This document shows, piece by piece, positions 17,108-26,071 of a DNA stretch of 64,000 nucleotides (position 1 is the first letter of the stretch; each line of letters begins with the position of its first letter). The notes under the pieces were generated by a model. It ran no database searches and was not told where the DNA came from. It worked only from the letters and a program-made list of their open reading frames with translations. A program made the position numbers and the translations under genes. The DNA is taken from contig NZ_RCIH01000004.1 of assembly GCF_003675855.1 (NCBI RefSeq), forward strand, positions 1-64,000. The letters are read 5' to 3'. Origin of the DNA: Halostella salina (GTDB taxonomy: Archaea; Halobacteriota; Halobacteria; Halobacteriales; Natronoarchaeaceae).

Positions 17108-17437
17108 TTACACCGTGATCCCGAAGCCGGTTTCGAGCATGATGCCCCAGACGACGTACCACAGCGAGAAGGTCATGAACGCGATGAAGAGGTAGTCTTT
17201 CGCGCCGGGCCCGTCCTCGCCGTACACGCCCATGGCACGGTAGAGGGGGATCTGTACGAGAACCACCGCGAGGACGACGATCTGGGCGGGCTGGTACATG
17301 GCCGCCTCGTCCGGCGTCATGCCCGAGGTCATCGCGGAGGAGATCAACGCCGCCACGATCCCGCCGATCGACGCGAGCGACGTGACCGTGATAGAGCGGA
17401 GATGCGAATCCATCCCCTCGGCCTGTTCGGTCGACAT
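17108..17437 (-). CDS. EMC6-like membrane protein
   Basis: This 109-residue protein has three predicted helices (about 17-36, 51-68 and 86-106). The SLASIGGIVAALISSA, GAKDYLFIAFMTFSLW pattern matches haloarchaeal proteins annotated EMC6-like, distant relatives of the ER membrane complex subunit 6 that helps insert membrane proteins; the link to insertion is inference. I chose MSTEQAEGMDSH as start, which leaves a short cytoplasmic lead. Upstream of RLI in one transcript. Confidence 0.8.
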   Translation of the reverse strand: MSTEQAEGMDSHLRSITVTSLASIGGIVAALISSAMTSGMTPDEAAMYQPAQIVVLAVVLVQIPLYRAMGVYGEDGPGAKDYLFIAFMTFSLWYVVWGIMLETGFGITV

Positions 17438-17530
17438 ACGCGTTCGTCGGAGAGCCGCGGTGAAAAGCAGTTCGCTTGGCGACGCGGGCGGTCCGCGGTC
17501 GGAACCGAGCGACAAGCGGCTGGCGTCGAC

Positions 17531-17541
17531 AATCTTTATGC
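17531..17541 (+). promoter_or_regulatory. TATA box of the wHTH regulator
   Basis: AATCTTTATGC lies about 31 bases before the ATG at 17567 and points away from the EMC6-like/RLI transcript. Confidence 0.5.
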
Positions 17542-17566
17542 TACTGGGGACTTTCGAATCGTAACG

Positions 17567-17857
17567 ATGGCTGCCACAGACGAGGAGCTCGAAGACCTTC
17601 CGCCGAGCGCGAAGCTCGTTTTCAAAGTACTCGAGTACGACGGGCCGCTCACGCAGAAACAGATCGTCCAGGAATCGATGCTGTCGGCGCGAACGGTGCG
17701 CTACGCGCTCGAACGGCTCCAGGAGATCGGGCGAGTCGACGAGGACGTGTACTTCGCCGACGCCCGGCAGAGCCTCTACGAACTCACCGAGGCGGAGCCG
17801 GCCGTGGAAGCCGACGGCGGTGCGGAGGACGCCGAGCCGTGCTGCTGTGCCGAGTGA
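17567..17857 (+). CDS. MarR-type winged-helix protein with C-terminal CCC motif
   Basis: This 96-residue protein has a winged helix over residues 10-75: LPPSAKLVFKVLEYDGPLT, KQIVQESMLSARTVRYALER as recognition helix, then a wing (VDEDVYFADARQSLYEL). The tail is acidic and ends EPCCCAE, three consecutive cysteines that could bind metal or sense redox. DNA targets are unknown. Its TGA abuts the converging stop of the PIN-ATPase gene with no base between. Confidence 0.82.
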   Translation: MAATDEELEDLPPSAKLVFKVLEYDGPLTQKQIVQESMLSARTVRYALERLQEIGRVDEDVYFADARQSLYELTEAEPAVEADGGAEDAEPCCCAE

Positions 17858-19717
17858 CTAGTTCGACGCGACGCTGATCGCCCGCCGCTCGTCTATCGCC
17901 CGCTCTAACTCCTCGGCGATCGCCGACCCCCGAGTGACCTGTACGTCGCCGCCGCGGCCGACGGTCGCCGTGAACAGGTACTCGCCGTCGGCCTGCACCT
18001 CGACCGTCTCGCCGGCGTGCCCGTCGACCGGGATGACGATGTGGCGCGAGGTGACCTCGGGTTCGACGATCTCGCCGGGCTGGCCGCCGGCGTTGCCGCT
18101 GCCACCGCCGCTTCCGCCGCTACCGCTCCGGCCGCCGGGTTTCTCGTCGTGGGTGCGCACGTCGATGTCGATGCCCAGCCGGTTCTCCACGTCGGTGATC
18201 CGGCCGCCGCCCTTGCCGATGACCGACGAGATGTCGTCCTCCTCGACGTAGACGACGGCGGTGTCCTGGCTCTTGAGTTCCACGTCGACGTGGCCGCGGG
18301 CGATCGAGCGGATCTCCCGTTCGATCTCCTGGCGGGCGATGCGGTCGACGCCGCTCTCGGAGCCGTCCTCGTCGCCGAGCGGGACGGTGACGACCTGCCG
18401 GTTGAACGTGTAGATCTCGTACTCCGGCTGGCCCGTCTCGAAGTCGCGGATCATGATGACGGGGCGGGTGAGGTCCTCCTCGGTGAGGCCCTCGGGCACC
18501 TTCACCTCGGTCGTCACGTCGTACACCTTGGCGACCTCGCCGGCCTCGATGTACACGACGGTGTCGACGATCTGGGGGATCATGCCGAGTTCGACCCGGC
18601 CGACGAGGCGCTGGAGCGCGTCGATGGCTCGGGTCGCGTGGACGACGCCGATCATCCCGACGCCGGCCAGCCGCATGTCGGCGAACACCTCGAAGTCGTC
18701 GGTCTTGCGCACCTCGTCGTAGATGGTGTAGTCGGGCCGCACCATCAGCAGGGAGTCGGCCGTCTTCTCCATCTCCCCGCCGAGTTCGGTGTACTGGGTG
18801 ATCTCCGGGCCGACCTGCAGGTCGCGGGGCTTCTCCATCGTCTTGACCGCGAAGTCGTGGTCCGAGATGTACTCGGCGACGGCCTGCGCGAACGTCGACT
18901 TCCCCGCGCCGGGCGACCCGGAGATGAGGACGCCGCGCTTCGATTCGAGCAGGCGCTCTTTCAGTTCGTCGGCGAACTCGTAGTCCTCGATGTCGGTCTT
19001 GACGATCGGGCGGACGGCGGTGATCTCGTAGCCGTCCGCGAACGGCGGCTCCGCGACGGCGATCCGGTAGTCCCGGAACTGGACGATCGTCATCCCGTCC
19101 TCGGAGAGTTCGACGAACCCCTCGTTTGCCTGCTTCGCGCTCTCGATGACCTCCTGGGCGTACTCCTTCATCTCCGCCTCGGAGGTCGGCTCGTCGCCGA
19201 CCGGCTCGAAGTGCATCTCGCCGATCTCGCCGCGTTTCGCCATCGGCACCGCGCCCGAGCGCAGGTGGAGACTCATCGTCTGCTCGTCGACCATCTCCTC
19301 GAGGGAGAGCTCGCCCACGTCGCGGGTCCGAGGCGTGATGTACTCCACCGCGAGCCCCTTCGCCTCGGCCACCTCGCTCTGGACCACGTCGCTGGTGACG
19401 AACGTGGCGTCCAGGTCGGCGGCTATCTCGCGGATCAGCGCGTCGACCTCGCCCTCGCTGGCGTGGCCACGCTCGACCGCGTCGGGGCGCTCGCCGACGT
19501 ACTCCAGTTCGACCGTCCCCTCGTCGGCCAGTTCCGCGAGGCGCTGGAGCTCGGAGAGCCCGTCCCAGCCGCTCTCGATGCCGTCGTTGGCCTGTGCCTC
19601 CAGTTCCGCGACGACGGCCTCGGGGACCTGCACGGTCGCCCCCTCGAACTCGCCGCTCTCGATCCGCTCGGACACGCGGCCGTCGATGACCACGCTCGTG
19701 TCCGGAACAACGTTCAT
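17858..19717 (-). CDS. PIN-domain, PilT-like ATPase and KH-domain protein
   Basis: This 619-residue protein has three parts: a PIN nuclease-like domain (1-130; VPDTSVVIDGRVSE, FVTSDVVQ), a secretion-type ATPase (about 215-460; Walker A SGSPGAGKSTFAQA, YDEVRKTDDFEVFADMRLAG, GVVHATRAIDAL) and a KH domain (DDISSVIGKGGGRITDVE), followed by a Gly/Ser linker and a small C-terminal domain. This is the archaeal COG1855 architecture, presumed RNA-related. The start at 19717 fits the TATA box (minus TTATAAA, 19741-19747); an in-frame ATG at 19726 is the alternative. Confidence 0.92.
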   Translation of the reverse strand: MNVVPDTSVVIDGRVSERIESGEFEGATVQVPEAVVAELEAQANDGIESGWDGLSELQRLAELADEGTVELEYVGERPDAVERGHASEGEVDALIREIAADLDATFVTSDVVQSEVAEAKGLAVEYITPRTRDVGELSLEEMVDEQTMSLHLRSGAVPMAKRGEIGEMHFEPVGDEPTSEAEMKEYAQEVIESAKQANEGFVELSEDGMTIVQFRDYRIAVAEPPFADGYEITAVRPIVKTDIEDYEFADELKERLLESKRGVLISGSPGAGKSTFAQAVAEYISDHDFAVKTMEKPRDLQVGPEITQYTELGGEMEKTADSLLMVRPDYTIYDEVRKTDDFEVFADMRLAGVGMIGVVHATRAIDALQRLVGRVELGMIPQIVDTVVYIEAGEVAKVYDVTTEVKVPEGLTEEDLTRPVIMIRDFETGQPEYEIYTFNRQVVTVPLGDEDGSESGVDRIARQEIEREIRSIARGHVDVELKSQDTAVVYVEEDDISSVIGKGGGRITDVENRLGIDIDVRTHDEKPGGRSGSGGSGGGSGNAGGQPGEIVEPEVTSRHIVIPVDGHAGETVEVQADGEYLFTATVGRGGDVQVTRGSAIAEELERAIDERRAISVASN

Positions 19718-19740
19718 GTACCTCACTACGGCGCTCGGCG

Positions 19741-19747
19741 TTTATAA
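19741..19747 (-). promoter_or_regulatory. TATA box of the PIN-ATPase-KH gene
   Basis: On the minus strand the box reads TTATAAA, about 27 bases before the chosen ATG at 19717, which supports that start over the in-frame ATG nine bases upstream and suggests a leaderless mRNA. Confidence 0.6.
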
Positions 19748-19845
19748 GGGTGGCCCGGTGGTCGCTGGCATGGAAGCGGCGGTCGATTCCCGCCACTTGA
19801 GAACGCCCCCGAACACTTTCGTGTCGAACATATCATCTCGTCGGT

Positions 19846-21480
19846 ATGGATCCGTCGCAGGAGTTCGGACTCGGTGGCTTGAACCGGTTCGTCGAAGCGG
19901 ATAGTCTCACGGACCAGATCGGTCTCGACGCGGAGGAGATCGCCTGGCGCAAGGAGTTCATCGGCTTCGACGAGGACGACGCGGCGCGGCTGTCCGACCT
20001 GGAGCCGCTGCTGCGCGACAACCAGCAGGCGATCGCCGACGCGTTCTACGACAACCTGACGCAGTACGAGCAGACGATCGAGGTGATCAGCCGGTCGCCG
20101 AAAAACGTCGAACAGCTAAAGCGGACGCAGAAGGCGTACCTCGTGTCGCTGGCCACCGGCGACTACGACGAGGAGTACTTCGAAAACCGGGCGCTGATCG
20201 GCAAACTTCACGAGATACTCGACATGCCCCTCAAGCACTACGTGGGGCAGTACGGGCTGTACTACGACCTCATCCTCTCGCGGGTCGACGAGCGCGTCCA
20301 GCGGCAGGTCGTCGCGGCCATCGAGGAGTGGGTCGCCGAGCGCGAGGACGACGAGGGCGGGCTGGACCGCGTCGTCGGCGCGCTCCGCGGGCTGGGGAGC
20401 GAGGACGACGGCGAGGAGGGCCTCGACGACTCGCTGGAGGCGACGGTGCGCGACGCCATCCACGACGGGATGCAGGACGTGCTCGCGGTGTTGCGGATCA
20501 TCAACCTCGACCTGCAGGTTGCAAGCGACACCTACGTCGACTCCTACAGCCAGCGGCTCGAACGCGCGATCGAGAAGCAACAGGCGATCGCTCGGGAGGT
20601 CGAACAGGACGTGCAGCCGCCGGTCGTCCAGCTGAAACAGTCGTCCGCGTCGGTCGCCGAGAGCGCGTCGACGATCCACGACCACGCCGAGCGCCAGGCC
20701 GCGGGGGTAAACAGCGCCGCCGCCGACATCGAGGAACTCTCCGCCAGCGCCCAGGAGGTCGCCTCGGTCGCCGACGACGTGCGGGAGACCAGCGAGCGCG
20801 CGGTCGGCGTCGCCGAGGACGGCACCGAGGCCGGCGAGCGCGCGCTGGAGGCGCTGTCGGCCGTCGAGGAGACGACCGACGAACTGCTCGACGCCGCCGA
20901 GCGGGTGGAGGCCCGCGCCGAGGACATCGAGGCGGTCGTCGACCGCGTCGAGGACGTGGTCGACCGGACCGCGGTGCTGGCGACGAACGCGAAGGTCGAG
21001 GCGACGCGGGCGTCCGGCGACGGGCCCGCGGCGACCATCGCCGACGAACTGGAGACGTTCGTCGACCGGACGCGCTCGGACATCGAGGAGGTTGCCGACG
21101 CGGCCGAGGCCGTCCACGCGGAGGCCGCGGACACCCGCGCGGCCGTCGAGTCGGCGAACGAGCAGGTGCAGGCCGGCCGCGAGGAGGTCGCGGCCGCCGT
21201 CGACTCGCTCGACGACCTGGAGGGGACCGTCGAGGACTCCGCCGCCGGTATGCAGGAGGTGGCGGCCGCGGCCGACCAGCAGGCCCGCAACATAACGGCG
21301 CTGTCCGAGACCGTCGAGGAGCTCGCGGAGGCGGCCGACGCCGTCGCCGCGGAAGCGGAGACGGTCGCCAGCGCCAGCGAGCAGGGGGCGGCCAGCGCCC
21401 GCCACGTCGCCGAGGCGGTCGAGAAACTCGACGTTGACCCGATGGCCGAGGAGCAGAAGCGGCCGTACGAGCAGGTCTGA
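19846..21480 (+). CDS. Globin-coupled sensor/transducer (HemAT-like) with divergent signalling tip
   Basis: This soluble 544-residue protein has residues 20-170 as a globin-coupled sensor domain: EEIAWRKEFIGFDEDDAARL, LYYDLILSRVDERVQ, and the likely heme-binding proximal His122 in IGKLHEILDMPLKHY. After an acidic insert (175-200), residues 230-530 form a long coiled coil of the methyl-accepting type. The kinase-control tip is recognisable but altered: RTAVLATNAKVEATRASGDG instead of the usual QTNxLALNAxIEAARAGExG. Oxygen sensing is inferred from the family; coupling to CheA is uncertain. No che genes are nearby. Confidence 0.88.
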   Translation: MDPSQEFGLGGLNRFVEADSLTDQIGLDAEEIAWRKEFIGFDEDDAARLSDLEPLLRDNQQAIADAFYDNLTQYEQTIEVISRSPKNVEQLKRTQKAYLVSLATGDYDEEYFENRALIGKLHEILDMPLKHYVGQYGLYYDLILSRVDERVQRQVVAAIEEWVAEREDDEGGLDRVVGALRGLGSEDDGEEGLDDSLEATVRDAIHDGMQDVLAVLRIINLDLQVASDTYVDSYSQRLERAIEKQQAIAREVEQDVQPPVVQLKQSSASVAESASTIHDHAERQAAGVNSAAADIEELSASAQEVASVADDVRETSERAVGVAEDGTEAGERALEALSAVEETTDELLDAAERVEARAEDIEAVVDRVEDVVDRTAVLATNAKVEATRASGDGPAATIADELETFVDRTRSDIEEVADAAEAVHAEAADTRAAVESANEQVQAGREEVAAAVDSLDDLEGTVEDSAAGMQEVAAAADQQARNITALSETVEELAEAADAVAAEAETVASASEQGAASARHVAEAVEKLDVDPMAEEQKRPYEQV

Positions 21481-21551
21481 CCCCGCCGGCGGTCGGCGTG
21501 CCGTCGCCGTGCCGCCGTAGCCTCTTTGTGAGCCGCCACCCACGCCCGACC

Positions 21552-22631
21552 ATGGACGAGGTCGCCGACCTGACCCGCGAGCTGGTCTCGATCCCCTCCC
21601 ACGAGGACGAGGCGACCGCGGGCGACCGCATCGAGGCGTGGCTCCGGGCCGAAACCGAGGCCGATGTGCGCCGGGACGACGCCGGCAACGTGTTCGCGCG
21701 CCGCGGCGCAGGCGACCGGACGCTCGCGCTGGTCGGCCATCACGACGTCGTGCCGCCGGACGAGTCGCAGGTCGACGCCGACGGCGGCTACGTCGTCGCG
21801 GAGCGCGACGCCCGGATCTACGGGCGCGGCGCAGCGGACATGAAGGGCGCAGTCGCGGCCGCGATGTGTGCGTTCCGCGACGCCGAGCCCGCCTGCGAAC
21901 TCGTCCTCGCCAGCTTCGTCGGCGAGGAGGTCGGCGGCGAGGGCGCACGCCACGCCGTCGACGCGGGCTTTTCGCCGGACTGGGCGGTCGTCGGCGAGGG
22001 GTCGACGGGCTACTCCGCGCCGGGGGTGACCGACGTGGCGGTCGCCCACAAGGGCCGGCGCGGGTCGACGGTCGTCGCCCGCGGCGAGGCGGCCCACGCC
22101 AGCGAGGCCGAGGCCGGCGAGAACGCGGTGTACCGCGCCTGCGACGCCGTGGACCTGCTCCGCGAAATGGACGCGCCGTCCGTCGCGGTGGCGGGTGAGA
22201 CGGCGACCGGGAGCGTCGTCGTGACAGGGATCGACGGCGGCTCGGCGTGGAACGTGGTGCCCGAGCACTGCGAGGTCACCGTCGACGAGCGCACGGTCCC
22301 CGGCGAGCGCGCGCCGCTGGAGCGCGTCGAGGACGTGCCCGGCGTCGAGTGGACTGTCGATCAGGACCTCCCGCCGATGCGCTGTGGCGACGACGCCTTC
22401 GCCGACGCCGCGCTCGCGGCCGCAGCCGAGGCGCAGGACGGCGACCCCGAACGCGTCGTCAAGCCCCACGCAACCGACGCCGGGTGGCTCGCCGAGGCGG
22501 GCGTCGACTGCGTGGTCTGCGGCCCGGCCGAGCCCGGGGAGGCACACACCGCCGACGAGAGCGTCTCGGTCGCCGTGCTGGAGCGGTGTTACGAGATCTA
22601 TCGGCGGGTCGCCGAGCGCGATCCGGCGTGA
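21552..22631 (+). CDS. M20 family metallopeptidase/deacylase (ArgE/DapE type)
   Basis: This 359-residue enzyme has zinc-binding motifs GHHDVVPP (H63, D65), GRGAADMKGA (bridging D96) and GEEVGGEG (E125, E126), with a dimerisation domain about 165-270 (KGRRGSTVVARGEAAHAS) and the final zinc-ligand His in PGEAHTADE. M20 members hydrolyse amide bonds of acetylornithine, succinyl-DAP, acetyl-lysine or dipeptides. Haloarchaeal LysW-linked lysine genes are absent here, so the substrate cannot be assigned. Confidence 0.85.
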   Translation: MDEVADLTRELVSIPSHEDEATAGDRIEAWLRAETEADVRRDDAGNVFARRGAGDRTLALVGHHDVVPPDESQVDADGGYVVAERDARIYGRGAADMKGAVAAAMCAFRDAEPACELVLASFVGEEVGGEGARHAVDAGFSPDWAVVGEGSTGYSAPGVTDVAVAHKGRRGSTVVARGEAAHASEAEAGENAVYRACDAVDLLREMDAPSVAVAGETATGSVVVTGIDGGSAWNVVPEHCEVTVDERTVPGERAPLERVEDVPGVEWTVDQDLPPMRCGDDAFADAALAAAAEAQDGDPERVVKPHATDAGWLAEAGVDCVVCGPAEPGEAHTADESVSVAVLERCYEIYRRVAERDPA

Positions 22632-22708
22632 CGGCCGGCCGGTCCCGGCCCCTCGCGAGCCGGTAAAACACGGGATTGATAATCCACGACCGCTTTCGAT
22701 TCGTAACG

Positions 22709-24226
22709 ATGGCAACGGAAGCCGCCGCTGACGACGTTTCCGAGACGTACGAGCAGTTCCTCGCGAAGGTGAAACGGATCAACAACGTGGGCAACGCCAG
22801 CAGCGTCCTCCAGTGGGACCAGGAGGTGATGATGCCGGAGGGCGGCACGCCCGCCCGGTCCCAGCAGCTGTCGGCGCTGTCGGCGCTGCACCACGAACTC
22901 CTCACCGACGACGAGATGGGCGCGTACCTCGACGAACTCGAGGACGCCGACCTCGACGACGAGCAGGCCGCCGTCGTCCGCGAGGTGCGCCGCGAGTACG
23001 AGCGCGCGACGCGGGTCCCGACCGAACTGGTCGAGGAGATCTCCGAGACCACCTCCGAGGCGCTGCCGAAGTGGGAGCAGGCCAAGGAGGAGGACGACTT
23101 CTCGGTCTTCGCCCCGATCCTCGAGGATCTGGTCGAACTCAAGCGCGAGTACGCCGAGCACATCGACCCGGACGCCGACCCGTACGCCGTCCTCTTCGCG
23201 GACTACGAGCCGTACCTCGACCTGGAGACGGCCGAGGAGACGCTGACGCGGCTGCGGGAGGAGCTCGTGCCGCTCATCGACGAGATCCGGGAGAGCGACG
23301 CCGATCTGGCCTTCGACGCGTTCGACGGCGAGTTCGACGTGGACACGCAGGAGGAACTGACCCGCGACGTGCTCGACACGCTCGGCTACGACTGGGACCG
23401 CGGCCGACTCGACACCGCGCCCCACCCGTTCTCGACGGGGACGCAGTTCGACGCCCGCGTCACGACGCGGTTCGACGCGGAAGACCCCCTCGGCGCGCTC
23501 ACCTCGACGGTCCACGAGTTCGGCCACGCCACGTACACGCTCGGCCTGCCCGACGAGCACTACGGGACGCCGCTGGGCGAATCGCGTGACCTCTCGGTCC
23601 ACGAGTCCCAGTCCCGGCTCTGGGAGAACCACGTCGGTCGTTCCGAGGCGTTCTGGGAGCGGTTCCTGCCGACGATGAAAGAGCGGTTCCCGCAGCTCGA
23701 CGACGTGACGCCCGCCGAGGCGTTCGAGGCCGCAAACGAAGTGTACGAGGACAACCTCATCCGCGTCGAGGCGGACGAGCTCACCTACCACATGCACATC
23801 GTCGTCCGGTTCGAGATCGAGCGCGAACTCATCGAGGGCGACCTCGCGGTCGAGGACGTGCCCGAGGCCTGGAACGACAAGTACGAGGAGTACCTCGGCG
23901 TCCGCCCCGAGACCGACGCGGAGGGCTGTCTGCAGGACATCCACTGGAGCCACGGGAGCTTCGGCTACTTCCCGACGTACTCGCTGGGCAGCGTGCTGGC
24001 GGCGCAGCTGTACGCCACCGCCGACGCGGAGATCGACGACCTGGAGACGAAGGTCCGCGAGGGCGAGTACGAGCCGCTCCACGACTGGCTCACCGAGAAC
24101 GTGCATCGGCACGGCTGCCGGTACACGACGCCGGACCTCATCGAGGAAGCGACCGGCGAGGCCTTCACCGCCGACTACTTCCTCGACTACGTCACCGAGA
24201 AGTACGGCGACCTGTACGACCTGTAG
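22709..24226 (+). CDS. M32 family metallocarboxypeptidase (Taq type)
   Basis: This 505-residue, mostly helical enzyme removes C-terminal residues. The zinc motif HEFGHATYTLG (HExxH), the family signature HESQSRLWENHVGRS (third ligand Glu), the DPLGALTSTVHEFGH context and the C-terminal YFPTYSLGSVLAAQL are all present. Start at MATEAAADD, the first ATG with a normal haloarchaeal acidic lead. A 7-bp stem hairpin (24227-24247) directly after the stop may aid termination. Confidence 0.93.
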   Translation: MATEAAADDVSETYEQFLAKVKRINNVGNASSVLQWDQEVMMPEGGTPARSQQLSALSALHHELLTDDEMGAYLDELEDADLDDEQAAVVREVRREYERATRVPTELVEEISETTSEALPKWEQAKEEDDFSVFAPILEDLVELKREYAEHIDPDADPYAVLFADYEPYLDLETAEETLTRLREELVPLIDEIRESDADLAFDAFDGEFDVDTQEELTRDVLDTLGYDWDRGRLDTAPHPFSTGTQFDARVTTRFDAEDPLGALTSTVHEFGHATYTLGLPDEHYGTPLGESRDLSVHESQSRLWENHVGRSEAFWERFLPTMKERFPQLDDVTPAEAFEAANEVYEDNLIRVEADELTYHMHIVVRFEIERELIEGDLAVEDVPEAWNDKYEEYLGVRPETDAEGCLQDIHWSHGSFGYFPTYSLGSVLAAQLYATADAEIDDLETKVREGEYEPLHDWLTENVHRHGCRYTTPDLIEEATGEAFTADYFLDYVTEKYGDLYDL

Positions 24227-24247
24227 GCGGTCCGGACAGCGGACCGC
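24227..24247 (+). terminator. Hairpin after the M32 peptidase gene
   Basis: GCGGTCC, seven-base loop, GGACCGC immediately after the stop codon. There is no T-run, so terminator function is a guess. Confidence 0.35.
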
Positions 24248-24338
24248 ACCACAGCGGTACGAACGGCCACCGGTTATGAACCGTGATACCGCCGGAAAAC
24301 GCCGCATAACAAAACCCGAATGACCCGTCGCAGGGGGT

Positions 24339-24605
24339 ATGGGAGCCAACGAAGTCCGTACGACCGTTCGAGTGTGGTCCCGCAGAGCCAGGCTGGCGCT
24401 GTCGCTGGCGGCGGCGCTGCTCGGCGTCACAGTCGTCGGGATCGGTGCCGTGAGCGCCGTCCGGAAGATCCGGGCCGCCGGGAGCCTCGCCGAACTGGTC
24501 CCCGGTCCGGGCGTGGAGTACCTGCTCCTGCCGGAGGCCGGCCTGGCGTTTCTCGGGACGGCACTCGTCTACCTGGCGTGGATCGAGTCGCCGTTCGGCA
24601 GGTAG
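24339..24605 (+). CDS. Small membrane protein, unknown
   Basis: This 88-residue protein has a basic lead (VRVWSRRARL) and two hydrophobic helices (about 18-41 and 62-82), the second ending in LVYLAWIESPFGR. The positive charges before helix one predict a cytoplasmic N-terminus. No family recognised; standing alone between the M32 and cobalamin-binding genes. Confidence 0.6.
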   Translation: MGANEVRTTVRVWSRRARLALSLAAALLGVTVVGIGAVSAVRKIRAAGSLAELVPGPGVEYLLLPEAGLAFLGTALVYLAWIESPFGR

Positions 24606-24668
24606 TCGGTCCAGCCCCGCGGCTCCCGGTCCCCCACCGTTTAGACGGTTCGGCCCCAACGACGGCGC

Positions 24669-25586
24669 ATGAACGTCGTTACGCTGCTCCCGTCCGCCAC
24701 CGAGGTCGTCTACGCGCTCGGCATCGAGCCGGTCGGCGTCTCCCACGAGTGCGACTACCCACCGGCGGCGACCGAACTGCCGTCGATGAACCGGTCGCGG
24801 GTCGACCCCGAGGCCAGCAGCGCGGCGATAAACGAACAGGTCGTCGAGGCCGAGCGCGGCGACGGCGTGTACGAGATCGATGTCGCGGCGCTCGACGCCG
24901 CCGACCCGGACCTCGTCGTCACCCAGGGTATCTGCGACGTGTGTGCCGTCGACGAGATACTCGTCGAGCGCGCCGTCGAGGAGATCGACGCGAACCCCGA
25001 GATCCTCGCGAGCGACCCCCACAGCCTCGCCGACCTGTACGACGACGTGCGTCGCGTCGGCGAAGCGACGGGCCGGACGGAGCGCGCCGCGGAACTGGTC
25101 GACTCCCTGCAGTCCCGCGTCGCCGCCGTCGAGGCACGCGCCGCGGAGACGGCCGAGCGCCCCCGCGTCGCCGTGCTGGACTGGATGGAGCCGCCGATGG
25201 TGGCCGGCCACTGGGTGCCCGAACTCGTCGAGATCGCGGGCGGCGAGTACGGGCTGGCCGAGCGGGGCGAGCGGTCCCGGCCCCGCGAGTTCACCGAGGT
25301 CGCCGCGTACGACCCCGAGGTGCTCGTCGCGGCCCCCTGCGGGTTCGGGCTGGACCGGACGACCGCGAACGCGGCGGAGCTGACCGACCGCGACGAGTGG
25401 GACGAGGTCACGGCCGTCCGCGAGGGGCGGGCGTACGCGATGGACGGGAACCACTACATGAACCGGCCGGGCCCGCGGCTGGTCGACACGCTGGAACACC
25501 TCGCCGGACTGCTCCACCCCGAGGCGTTCGACCGCCCGCCGGCGGACGTGGCGACGGCGTTCCCGGCGGCCGCGCCGCGGCGATGA
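24669..25586 (+). CDS. Cobalamin/corrinoid-binding protein, BtuF-like
   Basis: This 305-residue helical-backbone-type periplasmic binding protein opens MNVVTLLPSATEVVYALG, followed by GVSHECDYPP, DLVVTQGICDVCAV, and LFxE-type contacts replaced by DWMEPPMVAGHWVPELVE and HYMNRPGPRLVDTLE. It has no signal peptide or lipobox, so the product is probably cytoplasmic, unlike true BtuF. Its TGA overlaps the ATG of the JAMM protease gene (ATGA, 25583-25586), implying coupled translation. Confidence 0.85.
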   Translation: MNVVTLLPSATEVVYALGIEPVGVSHECDYPPAATELPSMNRSRVDPEASSAAINEQVVEAERGDGVYEIDVAALDAADPDLVVTQGICDVCAVDEILVERAVEEIDANPEILASDPHSLADLYDDVRRVGEATGRTERAAELVDSLQSRVAAVEARAAETAERPRVAVLDWMEPPMVAGHWVPELVEIAGGEYGLAERGERSRPREFTEVAAYDPEVLVAAPCGFGLDRTTANAAELTDRDEWDEVTAVREGRAYAMDGNHYMNRPGPRLVDTLEHLAGLLHPEAFDRPPADVATAFPAAAPRR

Positions 25587-26041
25587 GCGACGGGCGGGAC
25601 CGGCAGCGCCTGATCCTCTCGCGAGCGGCGTACAACCGGATCGTCGAGCACGCCCGCGATGGCACTCCTGAGGAGGTCTGCGGCGTTCTCGGCGGCAGCA
25701 CGGATCCGGGCGGGGACGGCGACCAGAGGGGGACGCAACGCGTCGACACCGCCCTCGCCGTCGAGAACGTCGCCGACGACCCGCGGACGCGGTACGAACT
25801 CGACCCGAGCGAACAGCTCCGCCGGATCGAGGCGATCGAAGGCGACGGCGACGCAGTCGTCGGGTTCTACCACTCACATCCCCGGGGACCGGCGGGGCCG
25901 AGCGACACCGACCGCGCGCTGGCGACGTGGCCGGGCATGTCGTACGTCATCGTCTCGCTGGGCGACGGCGACCCCGAAGTCGGCTCGTGGCGCTGGACGG
26001 GCGAGCGGTTCGAGGCGGAGCAGGTCGCGGTCGAGGGGTGA
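25583..26041 (+). CDS. JAMM/MPN+ metalloprotease, probable desampylase
   Basis: This 152-residue protein has the complete JAMM zinc motif: catalytic E31 in PEEVCGVLGG, H97 and H99 in YHSHP, and S107-x2-D110 in GPSDTD. In Haloferax volcanii a small JAMM protein (HvJAMM1) removes ubiquitin-like SAMPs from targets; this protein is of the same kind and size range. It faces ubaA, the SAMP-activating E1 (31 bases between stops), supporting that role. Confidence 0.88.
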   Translation: MSDGRDRQRLILSRAAYNRIVEHARDGTPEEVCGVLGGSTDPGGDGDQRGTQRVDTALAVENVADDPRTRYELDPSEQLRRIEAIEGDGDAVVGFYHSHPRGPAGPSDTDRALATWPGMSYVIVSLGDGDPEVGSWRWTGERFEAEQVAVEG

Positions 26042-26071
26042 CGGGCGGTAGGGTGAGAGAGGGCTACCGCA

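Noticed and set aside
15456-17195. 579-codon forward frame opposite the RLI gene
   Set aside because: Composition is typical of antisense frames in G+C-rich haloarchaeal DNA and RLI is unambiguous.
18017-19747. Long forward frame opposite the PIN-ATPase-KH gene
   Set aside because: No motifs; the minus-strand protein has full domain structure.
20544-22715. 723-codon minus-strand frame across the transducer and M20 genes
   Set aside because: Spans two well-supported plus-strand genes; residue use is a shadow pattern.
17563-22719. Shared GTAACGATGGC around start codons of the wHTH, M32 and RLI genes
   Set aside because: In RLI it includes the stop codon of the preceding gene; three short matches are explained by chance and start context.
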